From Escallonia rubra (Eukaryota > Streptophyta > Magnoliopsida > Escalloniales > Escalloniaceae): 64,000 bases of DNA. The notes beneath the pieces are model-generated. The model was not told the origin of the DNA, ran no database searches, and worked only from the letters and a program-made list of their open reading frames with translations. The position numbers and the translations under genes are program-made. The stretch lies in NCBI GenBank assembly GCA_033065855.1, contig JAVXUO010002660.1:1-64000 (forward strand), in the 5' to 3' direction. Positions 33,389 to 44,532 of this stretch are shown piece by piece. Numbering within the stretch: position 1 is the stretch's first letter; the number at the start of each line of letters is the position of its first letter.

Positions 33389-34645
33389 TGTTGACCTACG
33401 GGTCTAGATTCTTTACTTTGATGATTCCAAAGTTTGTAATTCAATGATTAATCTAACTGTGTTAATAAGTATGATTTCAGGAAATCTCAAACTCAAACAT
33501 GCGTGGAAATTTCTTTGGACGAAAACTTTGGACTTAGACTAGGTTCTCATTTTCCTTGTAATCCTTCTAAGCTAAGTTTTCTTAAAGATCTAAAAGAAAA
33601 TCATAAAGGACCAAAACCAAGAAGCATTGTGGCTTTCATTCGAATGGAACCTTTTTATTTGACTGATTCCATCAGAAAACCATCTTTGGCTCTAAAATGT
33701 TTTCATTCAAAAGATGCTTTCTCATTTGAAGGATATTCTTTACATTCGAATGTTTTCATCGGAAACTTTAGTTTTACTCGAATGGTATTTTCATTCTAAA
33801 GTTTCTCAAATTCCTTCGACCAATTCCAACATAATCTGATTTTTTTGCTCAAAATCATTTGCATTCGAAAGTTATAGTTTTCATTCGAAGGATGTGGTTT
33901 CTCTTCCGATTGAATCCTTCAGGGGCTCAAAGCTACTTCCACTATTCTATTTCATCCAAATGAATCTGGCCGAATTCTTCAGAGGTAATTTTAATCTTTC
34001 TTGAATGAAATTCCTTTGAACGATTTTAAAAATTCATTCGAATTATTTCTTTTAAAATATTCTCTGTCTTATCCCTTTAAATGCTCTTCGACGGCCTTAT
34101 CATCTTAAGTATAAAAGGGACCCTTAGAGAGTTTATTACTAAATTTGTTGATCTCTGAAAATCTCTCTAATCTCTCTATAAAAGCTGTCTCTATATTGTA
34201 TATATTTCTACACAATCCTTTGAGCGAGTTCTTGTCAAGCAAACTTCTTGGTTAAGTTCTTTAAGATTAAAATCTTCCCACCTAAGAAAGCTTAACCCAT
34301 TTGTTTTCATTGTAATATCTACTCTTTGAGGAGTGCGAATTGCAGTTCAGTTGTAATCTTCGTTTCACTTGTAATTGTTGGAAACCTTCAAGAGGTTTTG
34401 GAACTGTACTGAGGATTGAGCTAGCACCCGAAACTAGCTGTTTAGTGGAAGGCTCGAGTAGTTCTCCCTTGTGTGAAGTGCTCAGGGACTGGACGCAGGC
34501 AGGTGGGGTCGAACCAATAAAAATCTTTGTGTTGATCTTTGACAGCAATTATCTCGTGAGTTAAATTTTTGAAGTTCTTACTTAGATCTGTAATCACCTA
34601 CTAGAACCCCCCCCCCCCCCCTCACGGTGTATTTAGGGACCTACA
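33389..34645 (+). mobile_element. 5' LTR of a SIRE-like Ty1/copia element (1257 bp)
   Basis: It starts TGTTGACCTACGGG and ends GGGACCTACA. The primer-binding site TATCAGAGCC follows within a few bases. U3 is rich in CATTCGAATG and related TTCGAA motifs (33640-34050), and a TATA box TATAAAAG lies at 34110-34117. A C homopolymer precedes the LTR end (34607-34621). The ORFs at 33503 and 34340 are inside the LTR and are not supported as genes. Confidence 0.78.
34110..34117 (+). promoter_or_regulatory. TATA box of the copia LTR
   Basis: TATAAAAG lies in the expected part of the LTR, downstream of the TTCGAA-rich U3 and upstream of a TCTCT-rich stretch. It probably marks the element's transcription start region. 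Confidence 0.6.
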
Positions 34646-34715
34646 AGTTGTATCAGAGCCTTGTGCTCTGTTATTTCTTTTGTGACCTTACCGTCAAGAG
34701 TTAAAAGATCCATCT

Positions 34716-35776
34716 ATGAAAGAAGGTTCAACAACTAATCGACCAACTCTGTTGAAGAATGATAACTACAACTATTGGAAGAATCGGATGAGAAGCTACT
34801 TGAAGCAGGATCTATGTGTGGTATGTCATGGAAAACGGCCCGATCATTCCCATGAAGGATGGTCCAGAAGGAAGCAAGATTCCCAAGGGAATTCTTGAAA
34901 TGAATCTTTAAGAGGCACATCTCTTCTCTATGGACGATAGAGCCAAAAATACCATCAGCTATGGTCTCGATATAAATGAGTATAATCGAGTCTCAGCATG
35001 TGAAACAGCGTAAGAGATGTGGAGCCTGCTGGAATTTCCTAAAAAAGGTACAAATAAAGTAAAGGAGACCTTGATCAACATGCTGGTGGAGCAGTATGAG
35101 GCCTTCAAGATGAAGAAGAACGAATCGATTAATGAGATGTATTCCAGATTCACTCTCATTATTAATGGACTGAAGCTATTGGGGAAAGTGTACCCCGAAA
35201 ATGAGATGGTCAGAAAAGTTCTCAAATCCTTTCCCAAGAGATGGGAAGCCAAATAAGCCATTCAAGAGGCTAAAGATTTGAATGTGCTTAAGCTGGAAGA
35301 GTTGGTGGGATCTCTGATGACTCATGAAATTACGATGAAGATTCATGATGAGGAAAAGACCACCTCAAAGAAGAAGAATCTAACTCGCTAAGCTGAAGCC
35401 ACTAACGAACTTGAAGAGAGCAACGATGATTCTGACAATGAGATGGCTCTCATCATTTGGAAGTTCAAGAAGTTCCTAGCAAACCAAAGACATAGAAAGA
35501 TGAAAAAAAGTCAGTCAACCCAGTCACAACTAAGAAGCAACAATGACTGGAGTTCAAGAGAAAATCTTGATGCTTGTTATGAGTATGGCAGAACTGGACA
35601 TATCAAGAAATATTGCCCGCAGCTCAAGAATAAGTCGACAAGTAGGAACAACAGAGACATCAAGGAAAAAAAAGCTCAAACCTAGAAAAGCTCTGCTGAT
35701 TTGGGATGAGTCCAACGAAAATGATAAAAAGATGAGCGAAAATGATGATGTAGCTCAGCTGTGTTTTATGGCGTAG
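34716..35776 (+). pseudogene. Ty1/copia gag (SIRE-like), broken
   Basis: It begins MKEGSTTNRPTLLKNDNYNY with WKNRMRSYL, the usual copia gag start. After a frame change it continues LEFPKKGTNKVKETLINMLV, MLVEQYEAF, ESINEMYSRFTLIINGLKLL and SFPKRWEAK, with a TAA at 35254. The nucleocapsid motif is CYEYGRTGHIKKYC (about 35575-35616), in which the second cysteine has become tyrosine. A further shift gives RKALLIWDESNEND and AQLCFMA. Gag would form the particle; this copy cannot. Confidence 0.85.
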
Positions 35777-36350
35777 GATGATCACTCAAATAAGGTAATC
35801 CCTTATATAAAAAATTTTGATTATGATAAACTTGAAATAGCGTTCGTTGAATTAAGAGAAAACCACGAAAAATTGAAGCTTAAAAATGCTGCTCTTAAAA
35901 AGAAGGCCCTTTCTCTGATCAACATTGTTGAAGAGTTGGCTAGTGAGAAGGAAGAGCTAGATGAAAAGGTTGAGGAATGTGTTTATTTGAAACATGATTT
36001 GATTACTTCTGAAAAAGAAAACTCTAATTTGTCTTAAAAAATCCACTCTCTTAAATGTGTAAAAAACCCTGCAGAAATAAAATCTCAATTAGAAAAGTTT
36101 TATATTCAAAAGGGAGAATTAGAAAAGGAGATCGAAGATCTGAACTTTACTCTTTCAAAATTTACACAAGGAAAAGAGAACTTGGATGTGATTTTGGGAA
36201 GATATATGTGTGTCTTTGAAAAGAGTGGGATTGGTTATGATCCTTCTAAGAAGCAAAAGGATTACAAAAATTTCTTTGGTAAGAATCTAGCTTCCTGCTC
36301 ACCATTCACACTTTTGTACATCTTGTAATAAGAAAGAGCACTTAAGTGAA
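35777..36350 (+). pseudogene. Copia gag coiled-coil extension and second CCHC knuckle
   Basis: The frame after the first stop reads FDYDKLEIAFVELRENHEKL and KLKNAALKKKALSLINIVEE, then further heptad-rich sequence, and GIGYDPSKKQKDYKNFFGKN. This is the long coiled-coil gag extension typical of SIRE/Maximus elements. A CTSCNKKEHLSEKL knuckle (last cysteine replaced by leucine) follows at about 36312-36350. Internal stops break it. Confidence 0.7.
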
Positions 36351-36509
36351 AAACTGGCCGCATAAAGTAATTAGAAATCAACAATCATTTTTTGTCCATA
36401 ATAGTAGAATGAAGCAAGTTTGGGTGCCGAAATCTCGTGTATCTAATCTTCCAGGACCCAAGAAAGTGTGGGTACCTAAAGCATCAAAATCAGAATGTAC
36501 TGTAGGTAT

Positions 36510-37260
36510 GCTTGAAAGAAAAGGTAGATCTAAACAAGTGGATTCTTGACAGTGGGTGCTAACGCACATGACCGGTGATCTTTCACTGTTCACACACCTC
36601 ATTCCAAAGGATGGTGGTCTGGTCACCTTCGGAGACAACTCGAATAGTAAAACCATAGGTAAATGTAAAATTGGTAATGGTTCGATCTCTATTGATAATG
36701 TGTCTTTAGTTGGTGGCTTGAAGTTGAATTTGATTAGCATTAGTCAAGTAATCAATAATGGGCACAAAGTCTGTTTTGAAGGTGATCACTGTCTGATTCG
36801 TGATGCCTCTAGTGGAGGCACTTTGGTTGGTAAGCGAGATGGAAACGCCTATACTCTTTGGTTTGACAGGTTTGATTCTTCTAGAGAAATAAGCCTTTCT
36901 GTTCAAGAAAATGATACTTGGTTGTGGCATCGTAGATTAAGTCATGTGCGTGTGGACCTAATCAAGAAATTACTCTCGAAAGAACTTGTTAGAGGCTTAC
37001 CAAAGTTGAAATTTGTCAAGGATAAAGTTTGTGATGCCTGGAAATACGAATCAAAAACCTCTTTTCATACAAAAAATGTTGTTTCTACCTCTCGTCCTCT
37101 TCAACTCCTTCATTTAGATTTTTTGGTCCTACAAAGCATGCTTGTCTTGATGGAAAATTTTATGCTTTCATCACTGTTGACGATTTTTCTAGATACACTT
37201 GGGTTCTATTTTTATCTCATACGGATGAAGCTTTTAAAAAAAATTTAGTCTTGTAAAGCT
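36510..37260 (+). pseudogene. Copia protease and integrase N-terminus, broken
   Basis: The protease active site WILDSGC is visible just before 36556, followed by a stop and one-base loss. The main frame (36556-37248) then reads MTGDLSLFTHLIPKDGGLVT, VSLVGGLKLNLISISQ and, in the GAG-pre-integrase region, WLWHRRLSHVRVDLIKKLLS. The integrase HHCC finger has a cysteine replaced by tryptophan (VCDAW). The integrase core is shifted out of frame near 37130. Confidence 0.85.
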
Positions 37261-38077
37261 TCTCGAGAACGAGGAGTTGAAACTTGTAAAAATCCGAAGT
37301 GGTCACGGCGGCGAGTTTGAAAAAGATTTTATTCCTTTTTGTGATGAGCATGGCATTGCTCACGAATTTTCTGCTCCTTGGACTCCCCAACAAAAGAGGG
37401 TAGTAAAGAGAAAGAATCACACCCTTTAAGAGATGGCTAGAACAATGCTTTGTGAAAAATTCTTTGCCAAAATATTTCTGGGCTGAAGCCATCAACACTT
37501 CTTGTTGCATTTTGAACAGGGTTGTCATTAGACTTATCCTCGACAAAACTCCTTACGAACTTTTCTCTAATCAAAAACAAAAAATTGATTACTTCAAGGT
37601 TTTTTATTGTAAATGTTTATTTTAAACAATCGTGAGAACTTGGGTAAGTTTAATGCAAAATCTGACGATGTATCTTTCTTGGTTATTCCACAAAGAGTAG
37701 AGCATATAGAGTTTATTACCGTAGGACTCTTGCTATTGAAGTGTCAATGCATGTTGTATTTGAGGAATCTAATGTTGTTCATTTAAGTAGGCATGCAGAT
37801 GACGATAGCGAGAGCCTTCCCCTTAGCTTCAATTAACTAGATATCTCAACAAATGAAGGAGGTAGTTCAAATTCATTCGAAAAAGCAAATCATGAAACTC
37901 AACCTCTTCTCAAGAGCTGGAGATATTCATCTAACCACCCAAAGGAGCAAGTAATTGGTAACGTTGAACATGGAGTAACTACTCGATCTTCCGCAAATCT
38001 TTTCTTTGTCGATTTTTCTTTTCTTTCTCAAATTGACCCTAAAAGTATTCATGAGGCTCTTAAAGATGATGGGTGAA
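37250..38077 (+). pseudogene. Copia integrase C-terminal part up to the start of RT, broken
   Basis: In scattered frames one reads EFSAPWTPQQKRVVKRKNHT (with N to K in the usual TPQQNGVVERKN motif) and, just before the end, LKSWRYSSNHPKEQVIGN, GVTTRSSANLFF and IDPKSIHEALKDDG. The last is the linker immediately upstream of copia RT. The sequence stops there because the family G LTR begins at 38078. Confidence 0.8.
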
Positions 38078-40753
38078 TGTAATATCCTTGTTTAGAAAAA
38101 AAATTATTTTAATTATTATTATTAAAAAAAACTAGGTCTAATTTCTTGGTTGTCAAAGACATCCACAAATAAGGGAGAATGACACTTCATTTTTTCAAGA
38201 GGTGGAGTGTGTGCATGTGAAGTAAAGCAAGAGTTGAGGTGGCATGAAGAAGCTTATTATGGATAGTTGTTTGAGGGAGAATTACGAAAAATTCAGAGGG
38301 ACTTTTGAGATGCTTTCAACTGAGAAGTCATAGAGGGAAGAGAGTGGAAAACAACTCAAGAAACAGAGACCAATTTGGTGAGGAATTGAAAGAGTTATCG
38401 ATCATCAAAGTCAGGAAAAAAATGAATCTTCAGTGTGCATGGTAGGTGTTTGAGGGGGGAATTGAAGAAAATCCAAGAATAATTTTATGAAGGTCTGAAC
38501 TGAGAAGTTATAGTAGGAAAAGAAGGAAGAATTTGAAAGAAACATAATATGTTTTTGTGGAGAATCAAAGAAGTTAGGGTCATCAAAATAAGGTAAAAAT
38601 CAGCCTTTAGTGTGCGTGTTCTTGAAGGGTTAAGGCTGAATTAGCTTATGTTTTGATTTGCTATGATGCTAAATGCAAAAGGGGGATTACATAAGTGGGA
38701 AATAAAGTAAAATTAAAGTGGATTAAAGGTACTTGAAGTGGAATTAAATGGAGAATTGTATATATGAGCATAATATGCATGTGTGGGAAGGAGGGGGATG
38801 ATTCTGGGAATGCAAACCCAGAAGAATACAATTGTCTGTAACGGGGCATGAAAGAGTGTAAATTTGATTCATAATTCATGAATAGTGACTGAATTTGTCA
38901 CTAAAAGTGTTGTTCTCTAATTATATTTAAACTTTAATTTCAAAACATGGCTTTAAGCTAGAATTTGGCCAAACATAAAGAAAAACTCCTATTCTTTTTG
39001 AAAGATCTACATGCTGTGAATTTTGGAATTTTTTTGAGTTTGATAAAGATGTTAAATACATTTATTTTTTAAATAGGGTTTTGAATTTTTAAAAATACCA
39101 AATGAATGTATTTTAATCTGAAAGTATTATGGGAATCTTATGCAGCTGATACACTCAAGTGCCTAAAAGTACATGACACTTTGATGCTAATTGTTATTTT
39201 TAACAAAATTAGTTTCCTAGAGCTCGGTTTGTTATCCGAATAGGATTTTGGAGCAAAAATTTCCCCGAATGACCTTTCAGTCTAAAAATTGATTTATATT
39301 ATTTCAAAAAGATATTTTGAGTCATTTTGGAGTGTTTATTGGTGCAAGGTCGATAAGGGGTGTTTAGGTAATTTTACCTATGCTATTTGGTAATTTTCCA
39401 TACCCAGTGACGAATTTTGTCGAAAAACTTATAGTTAAGCACCAAGAAGCATAAGAAATGAGAAATTTGATTTAAAATAGGTTTAAGAAGACTGGTAGTC
39501 TGGTCGATGCACTGTTATGGGTTAGGGAAAATTCGGTTAACGGATTAACCGTAATAAGTTATGAACAGATAAGCGGGAAGGGTTATGGTTGGGTGTGTAT
39601 TTGTATTTTAAGGCTGTCTAACAAGAAGGATTTTGTTTGAATAGGTTATTCCGATGTTGAGAAAATTCGAAAGTGAGGAGTTCATCGGCTATAAAGCCAA
39701 ACAAGTAAGGATAGTGCAATTCCATTATGCTATTCATTGTTTCGTATAGCATACCATGTTGATGATGTTTATGTTGAACTCATATATTTATGCTTGAACA
39801 TTGGTTGATCTTATGACCCAGTACTTCTTGTTGACTTGTTCCATTGAGGACTTAAGGTTGAATAAATTCCCTTAATCTGCCGGTTGACAAGTTTGATGTG
39901 TTGTTGAGGACATATGATCGAAATACTCTCTAAGTTCGCTCCTTTCATGTACACCGTCTCATTTAATCTATGCGAGACTGAGATGAACACCCCGTATGAG
40001 GAGGCCTCAATAAGTGGAGGGTCAGTGAAGTGAAGTAATTGACGGTTTGTGAAAAAGAAAGTAACTGACAGAAAGAATGAAGCACACTAGTATGTCGTGT
40101 TGTGCCGAGTCAAGCATGCATTGCAATTGAATTTATTTGATATTGTTAATTTTATTGTCATGTTATTATGATGATGATTATTTTCTTTAGTGTTTTCTCT
40201 TGCAATGCAGTTGCGTAGTCCACGAGTCTGTGAAAGTGGAAATGATGATGTTCTGTTAGGCTTTTGTCGCTCAGTCTTAAGAAAGGTGATGTATCAATGA
40301 GATTGCATATGTTTGTTCTTGGCATTCTTACATTTTTGGCCTTCGTTGAGAATTCATAATCGACTCTTCGATATTTACGAAAGATTTGTGCGTTGTACTC
40401 CTCGTATTATCCTTACTAGGCGATTTGCGCTCATTCCTTATCTGATTTGTTTTTCGGATACTAGGTTTGAACAAGGAGAAACCTCATGTAAAGGTAAAGA
40501 GAAATTAGGTTGAAGCTTTGTGATGGATGTAACTCCATGATGATGCGAATTCGGTGTAAATATTAAGTGATAATAAGTTGTACAACTTCCATTATAGTAC
40601 AGTGTGTATCTTCAAGAATTTTTTTTAAGAACGTGTTGTGACCTTTCTTTATGATCTTAAAGTTGTAGTAGCTATGTGTTGTATTAAAGGTGGTGAGGTT
40701 GACAGGAGTGACATCTCAGCTCTGGTGACATCACTTAGGCTGGGGGTCTCACA
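38078..40753 (+). mobile_element. 5' LTR of family G (Ty3/gypsy, 2676 bp)
   Basis: It starts TGTAATATCCTTGTTTAG and ends GGTCTCACA, followed by the primer-binding site TGGTATCAGAGCTT (40756-40769). The middle carries the module shared with D and E LTRs (about 39150-39230). The right part has GACTGAGATGAACACC and a GCGCTCATTCCTTAT block (40425-40440). The ORFs at 38661 (minus), 40313 and 40638 are within the LTR and not supported as genes. Confidence 0.75.
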
Positions 40754-41070
40754 GGTGGTATCAGAGCTTAAGTTACATGATTCTGTAGACTGTCAGGGGT
40801 GTTTAGTAAGGCGTGTAAGTTTGATAACAGATTAGGATGAAGGATGTAACAGTGTAATTGAGATGTATACATCGGACCAATTATGACATAATTGATTTAT
40901 AAGAATTCTCATTCTGTTATTAATGCAGGAAATGGCAGGTACACCAGCAAATACATGATTGTGGATTAAAGATGATACGATGGATGTTGTTGAACCCTGA
41001 TGTGTACGGGGAGACAGACCCAAAATAAATCGAGGAGGACTTAGTGGATTCGGACGAGGAGCCCGTGGTC

Positions 41071-41493
41071 ATGAATTTGCAGGGCCCCGAGGTAGAGAAA
41101 GTAGAGGATGATCAACCTTATCGAGCTGACGTAAAAGTGAAAGAAGAAGGACCAAGTGAGTGGTCTAGGAAGAAAGTCATGAACTTTTGGAAAAAAAAAT
41201 GTATAAAGGTCTCTGGCGAGAGGGATGAATTGTACAATCAGTTAGAATCTCTAAACATTAAAGCAGATAGCAAGATAAAAAAAATAGAGATAGAATATCT
41301 CAAGGAAAAGAAGAAGGCAAATAGGTTGGTTGAGGATACAATGGACGCTAGCTTAAGGATTGTTCAAAAGATGCAAAAAGTAGTCCGTGAATGCCCTCCT
41401 GGTAGGGCCTTGTCTGGTAACGACCAGAAGATGTCACTAGATGAGAAGTACTGGAGTACAAAGTTTTTCAAAGAGCGTTATGGTTTTTCTTAA
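41071..41493 (+). CDS. Unassigned 140-codon pre-gag ORF in family G leader
   Basis: An uninterrupted ATG-to-TAA frame lies between the primer-binding site and gag. It is open further upstream (GTG at 41044), with a stop near 41026. It is strongly charged: the N-terminus is acidic (EVEKVEDD), then WSRKKVMNFWKKKC, and a region ERDELYNQLESL to KIKKIEIEYLKEKKKA that looks like a coiled coil, ending STKFFKERYGFS. I recognise no family. It differs from the gag that follows at 41722 and, unlike that gag, has no stop. It could be a leader ORF of the element, an N-terminal gag extension once in frame with gag, or a captured host fragment. Confidence 0.5.
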   Translation: MNLQGPEVEKVEDDQPYRADVKVKEEGPSEWSRKKVMNFWKKKCIKVSGERDELYNQLESLNIKADSKIKKIEIEYLKEKKKANRLVEDTMDASLRIVQKMQKVVRECPPGRALSGNDQKMSLDEKYWSTKFFKERYGFS

Positions 41494-41721
41494 GATAAAT
41501 GTTGTATGTCCAGATGTAGAACCTATCGTTGTATGTTGATCGCAGCATAAGACTTATGTTGTACTAATGTTGGTATTTTATTAAGTGTGTTTATTATATG
41601 TGAGTGTAAGACTCATTATGCTATTTTCATAATGGTACGTAATCTACAAAATTGAGAGCTTCATATACAAGAAAGACATGAGAGAGACTCTCTGCAAGAA
41701 GCACCCTAGACTAAAGCGTCT

Positions 41722-42760
41722 TTGGCCAACACCAAAGGCGCCAGCATGGGGAACAACCACAATAGGGAAAAAATTAATAGAGAAGACTTAAGAAAGGAAT
41801 TGGTGGGACTTATGCAGGAGGTTGTAGCAACACCCGCAGCACAACCGATTGCTGCTAATGCAACAATTCCAGTAGCAGAAAGGAAGGAATGTAAGTTTCG
41901 AGATTTTCAGAATGCTCGACCTAACGAATTCCACATATGAAGTGATCCAATAAAATCCGTTACTTGGCTAGAGGAAATGGGAAAGGAATTTGAAATAACA
42001 GGTTGTGAAAAACATCAGAAGGTTGTATTCGCAACACATATGTTGCGAGCGGCGGCAATTTATTGGTGGGACGTCCATAAACAAGTGGAGGAAAAGAGGA
42101 GAGGAAATCAGACCTATGTCAGGTGGGGTCAATTTAAGCTGCTATTTGAGGAAAAGTATTTTCCTTTGAGTGTACGAAATAGGTAGGAAACAAAATCTCT
42201 CAGATTGAAACAAAAAGACAAGACTATGGAAGAGTATATCCCGAAATTTGATGAATTGGATTGCTTTGCCCCTCATCAGGTAAATACGGAGGATCGCTAG
42301 GCCAGACGCATTGAAGAGGGTTTAAGGCAACCCTTGAGGAGAATAGTGAAATTTTTTCAGCTTCGAACGTTTGCTGAGGCGGTGGAGAAGGTATTGTTTG
42401 TGGAAGCAAAAAATCAGGAAGCGTGGGAGGAAAGGATGGAAAAAAGAAAGAAGTGAAATAGAATTCAAGACAAGAGCAGGGATATCAGAATAAAATTTAG
42501 AAAGAGGACAGATGAAGGAAAATTGGCAAGGTTCAGGGCAAATGGGTGGAACTCAAGAATGTCATTGGTGTGGAATGAGGCATGAGGGCACCAACTATGT
42601 AAAAGCAACATGAGCTTGTTTTAAGTGTGGCAAGTAGGGCCATAGAGCGAATGAATGCAGGTTGAATCAGCGAGTTTGTTACGAGTGCCAAAAACTGGGA
42701 CATAACGCGTACGAGTGTCCTCAGCAAAAGACTAGCCATAGAAGGAAGGCCGAGAGCAGT
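41722..42760 (+). pseudogene. Family G gag with two zinc knuckles, broken
   Basis: MANTKGASMGNNHNREKINR opens the frame. The Retrotrans_gag core follows: WLEEMGKEFEITGCEKHQKV, AAAIYWWDVHKQVEE, FKLLFEEKYFPLSVR and, after a stop, MEEYIPKFDELDCFAPHQ. Stops at 41938, 42184 and 42298 interrupt it. In another frame are two nucleocapsid knuckles, CFKCGK-stop-GHRANEC and CYECQKLGHNAYEC (42613-42720). Gag would form the capsid and bind RNA. Confidence 0.85.
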
Positions 42761-42776
42761 AGGTCGTGCTAACGCC

Positions 42777-43158
42777 ATGGAATTAAAGGAAGCTATAAAA
42801 ACTAAAGAGGTGGTGACATGTACTTTTCCTGTCTGTTCTCATAAATCCCTTGTAATATTTGATTCTAGTGCTACACATTCATTGGCTTCATTAGCATTTG
42901 TGAAAAAGTTGACGACACCTAGTCACTCACTTAATGCCATACTTGCGGTGAACATACATAGTGGCAACTCCCTTCTACCCACTAAAATATATAAAGAATG
43001 CCCGATTCAAGTAGCGGATCAGATCTTGCATGCTCATCTTATACCCTTAGATTTGGGAGACTTTGACGTAATCCTCAGAATGAATTGGTTAGCTGCGCAT
43101 CATGCTAATGTATATTGTCGTTGTGAGTTGATTAAGTTATCAATGCCTTATAGACTTG
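42777..43158 (+). pseudogene. Family G aspartic protease, truncated and active-site mutated
   Basis: This has the retropepsin-like (RVP_2) layout: VTCTFPVCSHKSLVIFDSSA with the active-site triad changed from DSG to DSS, and the C-terminal LGDFDVILRMNWLAAHHANV. It ends at about 43158 where sequence of the family F LTR starts, so RT, RNase H and integrase of G are missing. The glycine-to-serine change and the truncation both argue against activity. Confidence 0.85.
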
Positions 43159-44388
43159 AAGTCGAATGAAAACTCTTTTAGTCGACTGAAAGGCACTTTT
43201 TAGTCGAATCTAAACATTTTTAGTCGAATCTAAACCTTTTAGTCGAATTAAAACCTTTTTAGTCGAATCTAAACCTTTTAGTCGACTAAAACTCATGTTG
43301 CTTCGAATGAATAGTGTAATTTTACCTTCATATAAATAGTTTCTTTATTTTTCTTTCTAGCCCTTTTGTTCTCGATTTCTTTCTCCTTTGCGGCGGAGAG
43401 AGAGAGAGAGAATAGGAGGCTTGGGAAGCTCATTGGTGCTTTAAGGTTTTCTTTGGTTCAAAAGCTTGTTTGAGGTAAGGGTTTATATGATTTTTGCTGT
43501 GGAAAGGTATCTTCGAAAATCCGAAGGCTTATACTTTCTTCACTTTTGATTCATCTATGCTCGTTTGTAATTGATTGCTCCACTTATGCCTTCTTGAGAA
43601 CATTGTTTACCCCTTCTCATTTGTGCCTTAATGATGCTCAACTTTGAATTTGTACATTTGTGACCGTCAATTTAAGATTGACATTGACTATGTTGAACAA
43701 CTCTCAAATTGAGAGGGTCCTTTGAACACATATTTGTTATACTAGAGAGCCAAAGCCTCCTAGTATGCTCCGGAGCACGCGTTTGATGTTTGTATGTATG
43801 GTTCGACATTTGGGTCTTATGACCACCATAGTCATCCCATGTTTGTAGCATACCCTACATATTATTGAACTGTGTTTTGGATTAATTGCTAATCTTTGAT
43901 ACTTCGATATTTGATAGTGAGACATGATTGGTCCGTTTCATATCCCATATTGTTATTAGAATATACCATTACTGCTTGACATCTTACCATTTGTCTACCC
44001 TACTGGGCTATTTGAGCTCACCCCTTTGTCTTCTTACCTTGCCTTTGCCACAGGTGAAGGAAGTGACTCTTGATTCTTATGGCAGCGTTGGAGCTATGAG
44101 ATTTTTCTTTTGGTTTGATAAACTTTGTAGTTTATTTCTTTTGGGAACTTTACCCGGTTGGGGTAATTTGATAGAATTGTTTTGTATATCTATTTGTCCG
44201 CTGCGATTAGAAATCCTTTTGTATGGGCATATTTTTGGGAACGCGTTGTAATAGACTTTTGTTAAATATGGTAATACTTTATGTTTGGAAGCTTTTACTG
44301 CTCTGTTTATACCATCATCATCTATATGGTAATAGTATATGATGAGGTGTGCTTTGAAGTCGCGGCCTTCCGGTTTGGGGGCGTGACA
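43159..44388 (+). mobile_element. 5' LTR of family F (Tekay-like), lacking its first ~225 bp
   Basis: It matches the 3' LTR (49053-50483) from about 49278 to the end, GGGGCGTGACA, with roughly 25-30 mismatches by eye over the last kilobase. It contains seven AGTCGAATC/AGTCGACTG-type motifs (43160-43290), a TATA box TATAAATA at 43331-43338, a GAGAGA run and TTGCCACAGGTGAAGG (44045-44060). The frame at 43928-44251 is LTR sequence, repeated at 50023, not a gene. Confidence 0.88.
43331..43338 (+). promoter_or_regulatory. TATA box of the F 5' LTR
   Basis: TATAAATA lies just downstream of the AGTCGA motif array and is conserved in the 3' LTR (49430-49437). Confidence 0.65.
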
Positions 44389-44405
44389 GGGTTGGTATCA
44401 GAGCT
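44389..44405 (+). other. Primer-binding site of family F
   Basis: TTGGTATCAGAGCT follows the LTR end GCGTGACA by two to three bases and matches the 3' end of initiator tRNA-Met. Confidence 0.85.
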
Positions 44406-44532
44406 TAGGTTTGTGATTCTGTAGACTCGGGTGAGCCTAGGTCTAAGATGTTGCGAGATTATTTTGATTTCATGTTTATCTTTTGTTCATTATATAGGCT
44501 TATACAGTTTCGTTTGATGTTCTAGGAGTACC

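Noticed and set aside
43928..44251. 107-codon frame resembling a small hydrophobic protein
   Set aside because: It lies in the F 5' LTR and recurs in the 3' LTR (50023 onwards); LTR sequence, not a gene.
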